Shown here: piece by piece, positions 13,207-20,797 of the stretch
Layout: every line of letters begins with the position of its first letter
How positions within the stretch are numbered: position 1 is the first letter of the stretch
IMG/VR virus record: IMGVR_UViG_3300037502_002008
Span: 1 to 26,324 of that record
DNA length: 26,324 nucleotides
DNA from: a virus
Direction: 5' to 3' (one strand)
Notes under the pieces: model-generated
What the model saw: the letters and a program-made list of their open reading frames with translations, nothing else
Told to the model about the DNA's origin: nothing
Database searches by the model: none
Program-made: the position numbers and the translations under genes

Positions 13207-13560
13207 TCAGGTGGCTCCTGCGAAGGTGTTGACCTGTGCGGGCCCCAACGAGGTCAGACGGTGGACGACGCTGCCGGGGAAGTGGATCTCAAAGTCGAAG
13301 CGCGCTTGGCCGAGCGGCAAGGTCGCCGTGGTGGCCGCCGGGATTGTCAGGGTGCCCTGCGTCTTGGCTACGTTCAGCACCCACATCGGGGAAACGCCCG
13401 TGGAGCTCGCCGTAAGGAAGGCCGCTGCCTCGGGTTGCGAGATAGTCAGCCGCCATTCCGTCGCTGTTGCAAGGGGCGGATACGTTGCTGGCCACGTGTT
13501 GATGGCCACCGTGGTCACGTAGGTCTCTCCCTTTGCGATGATGATCGACCATGGTTCCAT
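13207..13560 (-). CDS. Small beta-sandwich-like tail protein
   Basis: It encodes 117 residues starting MEPWSIIIAKGETYVTTV, with GGAGAG a few bases before ATG 13560. It is beta-rich: WRLTISQPEAAAF, LTIPAATTATLPLGQARFDFEI, and a close HRLTSLGPAQVNT. The pattern of a strand-rich body ending in a FDFxxxxPG-x-V-xRLxxGxxxV segment recurs in small tail or baseplate proteins placed just before fibres. It probably connects the fibre to the tail tip, by position. No enzyme motif is present. Confidence 0.7.
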   Translation of the reverse strand: MEPWSIIIAKGETYVTTVAINTWPATYPPLATATEWRLTISQPEAAAFLTASSTGVSPMWVLNVAKTQGTLTIPAATTATLPLGQARFDFEIHFPGSVVHRLTSLGPAQVNTFAGAT

Positions 13561-13561
13561 G

Positions 13562-15379
13562 TCACTCTCCTGGCGTTTCGGCGCATTCTATGCGGACGGC
13601 ATTCGGCATTGAGAACCAATACTGCGGCATGTATGGTGCCGTGGCGAGTCCCGTGTAAATGGTCGGGAAGTGTTCGACCATCTCCACGATGGTGCCGTCG
13701 GAGATCGGGAGCGCCGAGATCACGGCCACGGCCGCATAGTCACTTTGCAAGACGCCAGGCGCGACAACGTTGCCGGCATTACCCGGTCCGAGGTAGACGT
13801 TGCCTGCTTCGGCCATGTTTCGCGCCGTATTACCTGTGCGCCCATACGGAATTACTGCCACGTATTGCGTCGGGCAAGATGTCTCGTCTGGGTTCGGCTC
13901 CACCTCCTCAAAGGCGTAGAACCAGCGCCATGTCGTCCCTTCGCCTTCCGTGCATTGCGTCGCGGCAACAATCCGCGCCGGGAACACCCTTGTGTTCGGC
14001 GGCGGGACGTCGATGATCGTGGCCCCGACCAAGTTGCGATAGGCCTGTGCCTTACCCTTGGCCACAATCATCTGCGACGGGTCGTTCTCCGCGACGCCTT
14101 GCAATCCAAAGCGCCAGTCCTCCTCATTAACCTCCGACACCGTACACGGGCTTGGAAGCCCATCGACGACGGCAAGGCGATACGACACCTTCCCGATCTG
14201 GCCGATGGTTGTCGTGCTGTTCGTGTACCAGTTCACCCACCCCGCCCAGACCGTGCGCCCGAACGGAGTGTTGTTGTAACGGCTGGCGTAGTCCGACCGG
14301 ACGGCTGTCGCAAGCGTCGCAGGGTCCCATCCAGGTGACGTTGTGAGTGTGGCTCCCGCGTTGTTGTTGACGACAACGCCTGCCTCGCAAAGCGCTGCTC
14401 GTCCAATGTTCGCCGGTGCTCGCGTCCAGGTGGGCGTGCCGCTGCTGTTGAACAGGGAGCTCATCGAGAAGTGTTGCTGCGTAATCGGCGTTTCATCGAC
14501 GGCCGTGGTGTCGTAGACCGTCAGACCTTCAACCGACCTACGCGGCATGATGACCAAGGCTCGGCTCGGTGCTCGAGCACGGAAGCCGTCTTGGTTCCAG
14601 TTGTTGACCAGGACGTCGGTGCCACCCGCTGCGCCGTTGACGGGCTGCATCCCGCCGGCGATGGCGCGGGCGGCCGTGTCCATGCGTGCGTCGTATTGCG
14701 TCTTGAGCGTGTCGATCTCAATGAACGTCGTCCCGTTGCTCGTCGCCACAATCAGCTGCCGATTCGCCACCGCAATCGCATCGAGCAACAGGGCCAGCGA
14801 GACGTTGGAGCTGCCCACGAAATCGGCGATGCGACGCAAGTACTCGGGCGTTCGCGTCGTGAATCCCGTCGGCATCGTCAGGTTGATGCCCGTCGCCACG
14901 GTCGTGATGATGTTGAGCAGGTCCGCGTAGCTAGTGATGGGGTTTGGACCGCCCGTGTTGAAGTTCAGCTGCCAGCGCCCGTCGCTCGACCAAAGGGGCG
15001 CAAGCGCCTGGAGGGTCACCGCGGCGCTTGAGAACTGCCAGTACCACCGCTGGTCGACGAGCTCAACCATGACGGGCCCGCCGCCCTGCCTCCAGAGGAA
15101 CGGCTGCGGCGGGCGCACGTACAGGTTCTCGAGGACGAACGCCCCGCTTCCGTCGTTGAGGGTCAGGGTGACGGTGGCGGGGGCGTACAGGTTGGCGAGG
15201 TCGCTGTGCTTGACGAGGACGCTTGCGCTTGTGTGCTGCGTCATGCCGCACGGGACGTCGACGCGGAACAGATCCTCCGGCGCAATGCCGATCTGCCGCG
15301 CCACCTCGCCCATTTTCTCGTCGGGCAACAGGACGGGAATGACGTTCGCGCCCGCCGTGATGAAGGCCTCGACGCTCAT
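13562..15379 (-). CDS. Large tail-tip/baseplate-region protein
   Basis: It encodes 605 residues from ATG 15379 (MSVEAFITAGANVIPVLLP), an ATGA overlap with the preceding gene; an upstream in-frame start at 15520 is only a shadow of that gene and is rejected. It begins with a beta-rich part (VTLTLNDGSGAFVLENLYVRPPQPF), then helical and mixed regions (LLLDAIAVANRQLIVATSNG). A late aromatic stretch (TTWRWFYAFEEVEP) and a beta-rich C terminus follow. By position after the tape-measure candidate it should belong to the distal tail, hub or baseplate. I recognise no conserved domain. Confidence 0.75.
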   Translation of the reverse strand: MSVEAFITAGANVIPVLLPDEKMGEVARQIGIAPEDLFRVDVPCGMTQHTSASVLVKHSDLANLYAPATVTLTLNDGSGAFVLENLYVRPPQPFLWRQGGGPVMVELVDQRWYWQFSSAAVTLQALAPLWSSDGRWQLNFNTGGPNPITSYADLLNIITTVATGINLTMPTGFTTRTPEYLRRIADFVGSSNVSLALLLDAIAVANRQLIVATSNGTTFIEIDTLKTQYDARMDTAARAIAGGMQPVNGAAGGTDVLVNNWNQDGFRARAPSRALVIMPRRSVEGLTVYDTTAVDETPITQQHFSMSSLFNSSGTPTWTRAPANIGRAALCEAGVVVNNNAGATLTTSPGWDPATLATAVRSDYASRYNNTPFGRTVWAGWVNWYTNSTTTIGQIGKVSYRLAVVDGLPSPCTVSEVNEEDWRFGLQGVAENDPSQMIVAKGKAQAYRNLVGATIIDVPPPNTRVFPARIVAATQCTEGEGTTWRWFYAFEEVEPNPDETSCPTQYVAVIPYGRTGNTARNMAEAGNVYLGPGNAGNVVAPGVLQSDYAAVAVISALPISDGTIVEMVEHFPTIYTGLATAPYMPQYWFSMPNAVRIECAETPGE

Positions 15380-17223
15380 AGGTAGCTCGGAGCCGTTCCG
15401 ACGTTGTAGGTCTGCGTGTTGCTCGAAACGACGTCGATGACGCTTGAGCCCGACACCTGGACGGTTGCGTCGTAGCCGGGCGTAAGCGGGGCCACCACGG
15501 TCTGTTGCGTTGGCCACCATCGACGAACGGAGCCGCTGGTCGCATACCCGTTGCTTGTGGAGCCACCGCCGTCGTAGGCCCGGCTGATGCGGGTGTAGAT
15601 CCCTGTGAACGTCCGGTTGCCGTCAGGGCCGATCTCGCCGTGGTTCACGCGCCAGGAGTCATGCACGAGCATAAAGCCGGCGGGCATGGGGCGGTAGATC
15701 CGTGCCGGGGCCTCGTTGACCGACCGCACGGTCACGGTTTCGATGATGTCCACGGCGGCCTTGCCGAGCTGGAAGACGAAGTCCGCGCCCTGCGTGTACA
15801 TCGTCTGCAGGCGGTGCATCTTCGTGTCCTGCTCGACGTTGGTGACCGTGCTGACCTTCTCGACGGCCTTGACCACGGCGTCGGACGAGAACTTGGCGAT
15901 GGCTGGCTGGAACGGTCCAGCCTGAATCGCGGCGGTGGCCACGGCGAACGAGTCGTCGCTACCGACGAAGCTGATCGTGGGAACGGTGGCCGGGCATGAT
16001 GCCGTAAGCACCGCCACCATTTCCGCCACCGCGACCGTGGCCGCACTTGATTCCGGCTTGGCTTGCTGCAGGTTGCCTAGCCAGTGCGGGCTGCCGTAAA
16101 CACCGCCGGCGTTGCCGTAAGAATCCGGCCGCCAGTCGCAGGAGCGCGACACCGTGAAGTTTCGACCCACAATCTCGGCGACCGGGACCGATGCCACCGT
16201 GGTGACCGGGGCGACCGTGCCGACCGCCGGCGAGTCGGCGTCCACCTCAAAGCGGATCTTCGCCTTGGTGAGCATGGTCTGCTCGGTGATCACCATGCGC
16301 TGGATGCGGAAGCGCGAGAAGTTCATGCGGCTCTGGGAGAGCAGCACGGCGGCGTTGATGAGCTCGCGCGTGTCCCCGTCGGCAGGCCCTTCGAGGTCGC
16401 AGCTGAAGCGGAAGATGCCCCAGGCGAGGTTGGAGCGGTTGCGCTCGTACGTGAACTCGCAGTTGCCAGCGAAGGCCGCGTCAGGCAGGTTGGTCCGTGC
16501 CTGGACGTCAGTAATCTCGTAGATGAGCTGATTCCCGGCCTCGTTGTAGGCGAAGGTCTGGGATTCGCGCCGCCACTTGATCGCCGCCGAAAGGGTGTCT
16601 GCAGGCGCAATGGCCTTGCGGAAGAGGTCCGCATACGGCAGGCGTCCGTCCACATCGGCGAAACTGCCGCTTGGTGCAGGGCTTGCAATCGCGCCCTGCG
16701 CGGCCAGATTGACCGTCAGGACGCCCGCGACCGTGCGAGTGATCAGGCCGGCGGCGTCAAGCGCGAAGCGCTGCGTCCATCGGTGGCTGATGACCGGGTA
16801 GTCGGGCAGGGGCGCGGAGGAGCTCGTCGGGTAGGCGGTCGCGGCCGTCACGGTAAACGTAATCAGACACGCCTGCCGACCGTTTATCTCGGTTGCCTGC
16901 AGGTGCAGCAGCGGGCCGTTCATGGTGTCCGGGTAGGACACATCGAGCAGGTCCTCGGTGCCGCCGCTTGCCGTCACCCGGACCCGGACGCGGTCGAGCT
17001 GCCCCGTACCCATCTGAAGCTTGGTGGCGAAGTCCACAAAGGTCGCCGTGCCGTCCGACACAATGCACGATCCAGACAGCGTGGTCTCGTATCGGTCGAG
17101 GGTGTAGCCGTCTGCAGCGTAGATCGGCCGGCAGTCGTAGCTCGTGATGTTGGCGTACGGGAGCTCGTAGTCGACGCCGCTCCACCGGAAGACGATGTAG
17201 GTATTGCCTGGGCTGATGGGCAT
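15376..17223 (-). CDS. Large tail protein, likely distal tail or hub component
   Basis: It encodes 615 residues starting MPISPGNTYIVFRWSGVDYE at 17223, in a TAATG overlap with the tape-measure candidate. The first 130 residues are beta-rich (IYAADGYTLDRYETTLSGSC, VRVRVTASGGTEDLL, LITFTVTAATAYP). The middle holds a segment like tail-tube or adaptor folds (NCEFTYERNRSNLAWGIFRF, AKIRFEVDADS). The last 150 residues include FVFQLGKAAVDIIETVTVRS and RTFTGIYTRISRAY. It follows the order tape measure, then distal-tail-like protein, as in siphophages. The exact role cannot be given. Confidence 0.75.
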   Translation of the reverse strand: MPISPGNTYIVFRWSGVDYELPYANITSYDCRPIYAADGYTLDRYETTLSGSCIVSDGTATFVDFATKLQMGTGQLDRVRVRVTASGGTEDLLDVSYPDTMNGPLLHLQATEINGRQACLITFTVTAATAYPTSSSAPLPDYPVISHRWTQRFALDAAGLITRTVAGVLTVNLAAQGAIASPAPSGSFADVDGRLPYADLFRKAIAPADTLSAAIKWRRESQTFAYNEAGNQLIYEITDVQARTNLPDAAFAGNCEFTYERNRSNLAWGIFRFSCDLEGPADGDTRELINAAVLLSQSRMNFSRFRIQRMVITEQTMLTKAKIRFEVDADSPAVGTVAPVTTVASVPVAEIVGRNFTVSRSCDWRPDSYGNAGGVYGSPHWLGNLQQAKPESSAATVAVAEMVAVLTASCPATVPTISFVGSDDSFAVATAAIQAGPFQPAIAKFSSDAVVKAVEKVSTVTNVEQDTKMHRLQTMYTQGADFVFQLGKAAVDIIETVTVRSVNEAPARIYRPMPAGFMLVHDSWRVNHGEIGPDGNRTFTGIYTRISRAYDGGGSTSNGYATSGSVRRWWPTQQTVVAPLTPGYDATVQVSGSSVIDVVSSNTQTYNVGTAPSYL

Positions 17224-18077
17224 TAGATCCTCGCTCCCATGAGGCGCAGGTCATTGACGAACGGCTCGTTGGCGGCCGTGAAGTCGTACTGCGGTTGCGT
17301 GTTGCGGGCGATCTGCTGAAGGGTCGGCACGACCTGCGTCTTGAGCACGCCCCCGAGCATGATCATGCCCATGCCGATGCCGCCGTATCCGAGACCGCTT
17401 GACAGGAGGCCCGCGCCTCCGCGCTGCATGAGGTCCGCCGTCGCCTTCACGGCGTTCGGCAGCGCCTCAAGGATCTTGGGCAGGAAGCCGACGATGGCCT
17501 CCAGAATCTTGGCGAGCGCTTCCGTCATGGGCGCGAGGAACGCCGCGCCGACGCCGGCGGCGAAACTCTTGATCGTCAGGAGGCTGCGCTCAATGCGCCC
17601 CGCCTGCTGGATCTGCGCCGCGATGGCAGGCCCGGCGATCCCGCCTAGGCGCAGCTTCTCCATCGTCATGGCGATCTCGTTCGTCATGTCGGCGATCTGG
17701 ATCGCAGGGCTGAACTCCCGCAGATCCGATGCCACCCCCATGATGAACTGGTGCAGGCGCATCACGGCGTCAATGGCCATCTTGAACGCCTTGGTGATCG
17801 CTCCCACGACCACGGTCGCCATGGCCAGGCCTGCCGACGCCTTGATCAGCATCGACCCGAAGCGGCTCCCGCTGTCCTCGAGCGCGTCGTCCATCTCCGC
17901 GAGGGTCGCGCTAAAGTCGAAGCCATTGCCCTTCATGGACGAGAACATCCCAGGCAGGGCCTTGAGGATCTCGCCGAGGCCGAGCTTGTCAGCAGCCTCC
18001 TCCTCGCCCCCGACGCCGCTCCCGCCGCCCCCCATCCCCGTCACGACGTCGACCGTGATCTTGCCTAGGTCCTGCAT
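17223..18077 (-). CDS. Short tape-measure-like tail protein
   Basis: It encodes 284 residues, starting MQDLGKITVDVVTGMGGGGS. A Gly/Glu linker precedes alternating helical and hydrophobic segments (FGSMLIKASAGLAMATVVVG, SFAAGVGAAFLAPMTEALAK, GYGGIGMGMIMLGGVL), the mix seen in tape-measure proteins, which span the tail lumen and may enter the membrane. It comes after the frameshifted chaperone pair, the usual place for a tape measure. At about 0.15 nm per residue it would set only a ~43 nm tail, short for a siphophage, so it could be one part of a tail-tip complex instead. Confidence 0.62.
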   Translation of the reverse strand: MQDLGKITVDVVTGMGGGGSGVGGEEEAADKLGLGEILKALPGMFSSMKGNGFDFSATLAEMDDALEDSGSRFGSMLIKASAGLAMATVVVGAITKAFKMAIDAVMRLHQFIMGVASDLREFSPAIQIADMTNEIAMTMEKLRLGGIAGPAIAAQIQQAGRIERSLLTIKSFAAGVGAAFLAPMTEALAKILEAIVGFLPKILEALPNAVKATADLMQRGGAGLLSSGLGYGGIGMGMIMLGGVLKTQVVPTLQQIARNTQPQYDFTAANEPFVNDLRLMGARI

Positions 18078-18080
18078 GGG

Positions 18081-18542
18081 TCATACGCTCCAGTCGATCT
18101 CAAAGGCGCACAGGAAGGTCTCCGTGCCACGCATCCAACCGGGCAGATCGTCCACGGGCTCGACCACGCCGCCCGACCGCCATGTAAGGGCGATGGTGAG
18201 GCGGTCGTTGAGCGTGTTCTGGATCAGAAGTTGCCGCAGGCCGTCAATGGCGTTCTCGATGCCCGAGCTGCCAGCGATGCGGAGGGTGGCCTGATTCACG
18301 GGGTCCATGAGGTTCCGCCACCAGACGACCACCTGCACGTTCGCCTCAAGGAGGCCCACCCCGCTCCGGGGGTGCATGGCGGTGTCGCCGCCGGGGATGA
18401 TCTGGAAGGCGTACTGCGCGATGGTCTCGTCCGTGGGGCGCTCGGTCAGATAGACCGCGCCGCCGTAGCCCTCGGCGAGGGCCCACGTGCGGATCTCGTC
18501 CCGAAGGGCGATCCAGATGTCCGCATTCGTCTGCACGCTCAT
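18081..18542 (-). CDS. Minor tail / tail-terminator-like protein
   Basis: It encodes 153 residues from ATG 18542, an ATGA overlap with the chaperone extension. It opens with a helix (TNADIWIALRDEIRTWALAE), then a strand-rich body (ANVQVVVWWRNLM, LTIALTWRSGG) and ends in FLCAFEIDWSV. The helix then beta-strand order, and an ending strand that could pair in a ring, recall lambda gpU-like tail terminators, which cap the tail tube. However, terminators usually precede the tube gene, and this one follows the chaperones. The call is tentative. Confidence 0.6.
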   Translation of the reverse strand: MSVQTNADIWIALRDEIRTWALAEGYGGAVYLTERPTDETIAQYAFQIIPGGDTAMHPRSGVGLLEANVQVVVWWRNLMDPVNQATLRIAGSSGIENAIDGLRQLLIQNTLNDRLTIALTWRSGGVVEPVDDLPGWMRGTETFLCAFEIDWSV

Positions 18543-18793
18543 GCGCCACCCCGCTGGTGCTGCATGTCCATGCGGATCTTCCAGGCGAGGTCAGCATCGC
18601 CCGTGGCGAGCTGCACGGCCTGCTGCGTGACCTCGGGCGACCCGAAGGCGATGGCGATCCCCTGCGCGAGGGCGAGCGCCTGGCGGGCCTCCACGGCGGG
18701 GATGTTCAAGGCGAGGCCCATGGCGGTCTCCGGGTCGAAGTCGGAGGGCGGCCGGCCGTAGGTCGCTGTGAAGACGGCCGCCGCCCGTGTCAG
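18539..18793 (-). CDS. Tail chaperone T extension, made by -1 frameshift (GT fusion)
   Basis: This 84-residue frame has no good start of its own near its beginning. It is entered by a -1 shift at the end of the 82-residue G protein: after ...ERSGN the next codon becomes CTG, giving LTRAAAVFTATYGRPPSDFD and then MGLALNIPAVEARQALALAQ. The fused product is 166 residues. In lambda the analogous GT protein recruits tail-tube subunits onto the tape measure, while G alone coats it. A later in-frame ATG at 18721 is not needed. Its stop overlaps the next ATG. Position between tail tube and tape-measure candidate fits the family. Confidence 0.85.
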   Translation of the reverse strand: MTRAAAVFTATYGRPPSDFDPETAMGLALNIPAVEARQALALAQGIAIAFGSPEVTQQAVQLATGDADLAWKIRMDMQHQRGGA

Positions 18794-18799
18794 TTTCCC
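18746..18799 (-). promoter_or_regulatory. Programmed -1 ribosomal frameshift signal
   Basis: Read on the minus strand, GGGAAAC (18799-18793) is an X-XXY-YYZ heptamer in the correct phase: the G frame reads G GGA AAC and then TGA. Six bases (TGACAC) separate it from a stem of 11 bp with one bulged G (5' arm 18786-18776, 3' arm 18757-18746) and an 18-base loop. Spacer length and stem strength are those expected of bacterial -1 frameshift sites. The frame entered is open for 84 codons. Confidence 0.9.
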
Positions 18800-19038
18800 G
18801 AGCGTTCCGCCGCGTTCTTGATGCGGATGAACAGGCCAAAGAGCTGCTCGTCGCTCGCTGCCGCAGCGGTCTCGGGCGTGCGCGCCACCTTCCGCATCGC
18901 AGCCGTGACGTCGGCGATCTGATAGTCGTCCTTGCGCCCGATGGCGGCGATGATCTCGTGGAACTGGACGATGATCACGCCGACGGGGAGCTCGGCGCGG
19001 AACAGGAGGGGGTCGTTGTCGGAGTTCAGGTCGATCAT
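18790..19038 (-). CDS. Tail assembly chaperone G (short, unshifted form)
   Basis: It encodes 82 residues starting MIDLNSDNDPLLFRAELPVG at 19038, two bases after the tail-tube stop (TGACCATG). The protein is beta-strand first, then helical (QFHEIIAAIGRKDDYQIADV), the usual plan of G-type chaperones, which bind the tape measure before tube assembly. It terminates at TGA directly after the GGGAAAC slippery heptamer. No Shine-Dalgarno is obvious, so translation may depend on the tail-tube gene. The tail-tube to G/GT order is typical of long-tailed phages. Confidence 0.82.
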   Translation of the reverse strand: MIDLNSDNDPLLFRAELPVGVIIVQFHEIIAAIGRKDDYQIADVTAAMRKVARTPETAAAASDEQLFGLFIRIKNAAERSGN

Positions 19039-19040
19039 GG

Positions 19041-19529
19041 TCAGGTGGTCGCGGTCGTGTAGAGGACGCCCGAGACGCCGGGGATGGCCTTGAACGTCAC
19101 GCCGGCGCGCTGCTCGACGTTGCCGAATTGGCTCGTCACGATCCCGTTCGCCGGGACAAAGCAGCGCCCAAAGATGTAAGCCGTCTTGCCCGCCGTCAGG
19201 GGCAGGATCTTGACCGCGAAGGTGCCACTGTTGGCCACCAGCAGCCGGCCGATGGTCGCCGTGTTGAACGCCCCGCGCTGGCGGGTCCGCAGCGCCGTGA
19301 GCTGCGTGGCGTCCCACTTGACCAGGGTGGCCGTGACGGTGGCGTCGATGCCCTGCACCACGATCTCCTCGGGTGCCTGGCCGCTTGAGACCGTCTTGAT
19401 CTCGTGCGTATAGTCGTTCTCGCTGATCTGGGGGAGGTTGTCGTTGTCGGTCTGGCCGAGATCCACGTAGCCCGACCCGAGGTCGACTTGGATCATGCAT
19501 GGACCGCTGACAATGATTGATGCCGGCAT
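19041..19529 (-). CDS. Major tail tube protein
   Basis: It encodes 162 residues starting MPASIIVSGPCMIQVDLGSG. It is beta-rich throughout, with a paired strand-turn GYVDLGQTDNDNLPQ near the start, THEIKTVSSGQAPEEIVVQG, and IDATVTATLVKWD. The VDLGYT-like opening and the ATVTATL strand are common in tail tube proteins that stack as hexamer rings. It precedes the frameshifted chaperones and follows the gp10/gpG-like protein, the canonical position. Start ATG 19529 is preceded by an AAGGAAGG site, typical of a highly expressed virion gene. Confidence 0.8.
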   Translation of the reverse strand: MPASIIVSGPCMIQVDLGSGYVDLGQTDNDNLPQISENDYTHEIKTVSSGQAPEEIVVQGIDATVTATLVKWDATQLTALRTRQRGAFNTATIGRLLVANSGTFAVKILPLTAGKTAYIFGRCFVPANGIVTSQFGNVEQRAGVTFKAIPGVSGVLYTTATT

Positions 19530-19531
19530 GG

Positions 19532-20230
19532 TTACCTTCCTTTGAGGACCTTCTGGAGCCCTAGTCTAATCGTTCGTCCAATGTCCGACCATTCCGATGT
19601 GGTCGGAACGAGGAACGGCCTTGCGGGGACCTTGACGCCGTTCCACGCCATGATGAAGTCCTTCCCCTCAGTCAGGCCCTCGGCGTTGGGGTTCGCGCCC
19701 GTGGCGTGCGACCGCACGCCCTTGCGGGTCAGGGGGATGTAGTTCGGACCCTCGGTCTCGAATCCGAGCTCGTGGAAGATCGCGTACAGGGGCCCGGTGA
19801 GGACGATCTCGAGCTGCGTTTCGCCGCTGCGCTGGGCGCGCGCCCCGAGGCTGCGGACGAGGTTGCCCGTGTCCCGCAGGGGCTGCCCGCCGGCGCGGTA
19901 GCTCTTGCCCTTGACCCGGTATTCGGTGACCTTGACCGTCTTGATCTTGGGCCCGGCCTTGGTTTTGGTGACCTTCTGAACGGTGCGCTCTCGCGTGCCG
20001 AGGATGGCCCCGGAGTCCTTGGGCTTCCGCAGGGTCCAGAACTCGGCGTCGATATCCTTGAGGGGCTTGAGCGCCACGGCGGCCCCGGACGGCCCTCGGC
20101 CCTGCCCGGAGGCGATGTGGGCCTTGGCGTAGCGCGCCACGGCGGCCGCGATGCCCTTCAGGACCTCGGGGCTCCCGAGCGCCTTGGCGATGGCCCGCCG
20201 GCTTGGCTCGTCGTGCGCCCCGTAGGCCAC
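19532..20230 (-). CDS. HK97 gp10-like / virion morphogenesis-type protein
   Basis: It encodes 232 residues. I start it at GTG 20230 (VAYGAHDEPSRRAIAKALG), one base after the connector stop; the upstream in-frame ATG at 20371 reads a Pro/Arg-rich shadow of that gene. Residues about 117-215 match the gp10/gpG pattern: GGQPLRDTGNLVRSLGARA, GPLYAIFHELGFETEG, and VPARPFLVPTTSEW. This family helps complete the head-tail joint and tail. A basic insertion (VQKVTKTKAGPKIKTVKVTE) is longer than usual. Its neighbours, a connector and the tail tube, support the call. Confidence 0.82.
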   Translation of the reverse strand: MAYGAHDEPSRRAIAKALGSPEVLKGIAAAVARYAKAHIASGQGRGPSGAAVALKPLKDIDAEFWTLRKPKDSGAILGTRERTVQKVTKTKAGPKIKTVKVTEYRVKGKSYRAGGQPLRDTGNLVRSLGARAQRSGETQLEIVLTGPLYAIFHELGFETEGPNYIPLTRKGVRSHATGANPNAEGLTEGKDFIMAWNGVKVPARPFLVPTTSEWSDIGRTIRLGLQKVLKGR

Positions 20231-20231
20231 T

Positions 20232-20723
20232 TCAGCCTCCCGGCATCGTGTTCGGGCGGCGGCTGCGGAAGAAGGCGCTGTTCGACATCTGGTCGTAGTA
20301 GGCGAAGGTCTGCAGGGGGGTCGCCCGGACCTCGGGCAGGCCCGCCTCGGCGGCCTTGGCGAGCGCCCCAAAGATCGCCCGGCCGTCCCGCAAGTGCTCG
20401 AGCATCTCGTGCGCCCGCTTCATGCGCTCCTCGACCGCCGGCGGGATCTTGGCCGCCCGGCGCTGGAAGAGGATCTCGGTGGCCAGATCGACCGTCAGGG
20501 ACACGATCAGGTAGTCCGACGCGGTCGCCAGCGCCGTGAGGTCGGTGTCCAGATAGATGTTCCCGACGCGGGCGTAGGCCTTGATCATGGCCGTGGCGCG
20601 CTCAAGGGCCATGGTCGTGACCGGGTTCGCCCCTGGGTTCGGGTTGCCTTGGTCGGTGCAGAGCTCGGCAATGATGCGCGAGTCGAGTTCCTTCTCAAGG
20701 TCCGCGTAGGTAGCGAATGCCAT
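20232..20723 (-). CDS. Head-tail connector/adaptor protein (gp36/DUF1320-like)
   Basis: It encodes 163 residues with AGGAG six bases before ATG 20723. The start MAFATYADLEKELDSRIIAE, followed by a long helical section (ALERATAMIKAYARVGNIYL, LIVSLTVDLATEILFQRRAA, RMKRAHEMLEHL), is the pattern of gp36/DUF1320 or gp6-like adaptors that form a ring below the portal. The tail end (TFAYYDQMSNSAFFRSRRPN) is flexible and basic. It follows the capsid gene and a strong hairpin, and precedes the gp10-like gene. Confidence 0.78.
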   Translation of the reverse strand: MAFATYADLEKELDSRIIAELCTDQGNPNPGANPVTTMALERATAMIKAYARVGNIYLDTDLTALATASDYLIVSLTVDLATEILFQRRAAKIPPAVEERMKRAHEMLEHLRDGRAIFGALAKAAEAGLPEVRATPLQTFAYYDQMSNSAFFRSRRPNTMPGG

Positions 20724-20736
20724 GCGCTGCTCCTAT

Positions 20737-20782
20737 GGCACGGGGAGGGCGGTCGCCGAAGCGTGCCGCCCTCCCGTGTGCC
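20737..20782 (-). terminator. Strong intergenic hairpin after the capsid gene (attenuator or processing site)
   Basis: In the 74-base gap between capsid and connector genes, an imperfect ~16-bp stem (20737-20752 with 20766-20782) encloses a second small stem, CGC-UUCG-GCG, whose cUUCGg tetraloop is exceptionally stable. No U-run follows; the next bases carry the AGGAG site and ATG of the connector. It is therefore more likely a partial terminator, an RNase stop that protects capsid mRNA, or a processing site than a full Rho-independent terminator. Confidence 0.55.
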
Positions 20783-20797
20783 GTTGGGGGGCTTGTG

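Noticed and set aside
12457-14016. 519-residue plus-strand frame opposite the tailspike repeats
   Set aside because: It is low complexity, antisense to repeats and to three good minus-strand genes; no start signal was seen.
16084-17226. 380-residue plus-strand frame opposite the large tail protein
   Set aside because: It is an Arg/Val/Gly-rich antisense shadow with no ribosome site, in the middle of a continuous minus-strand operon.
18790-19500. 236-residue frame spanning tail tube and chaperone G
   Set aside because: Its first part is an out-of-frame reading of the tail-tube gene; only the segment from ATG 19038 is a plausible protein.
20737-20782. Full Rho-independent terminator
   Set aside because: No U-run follows the stem and the connector's ribosome site and start codon come directly after; retained only as a structured element of uncertain effect.
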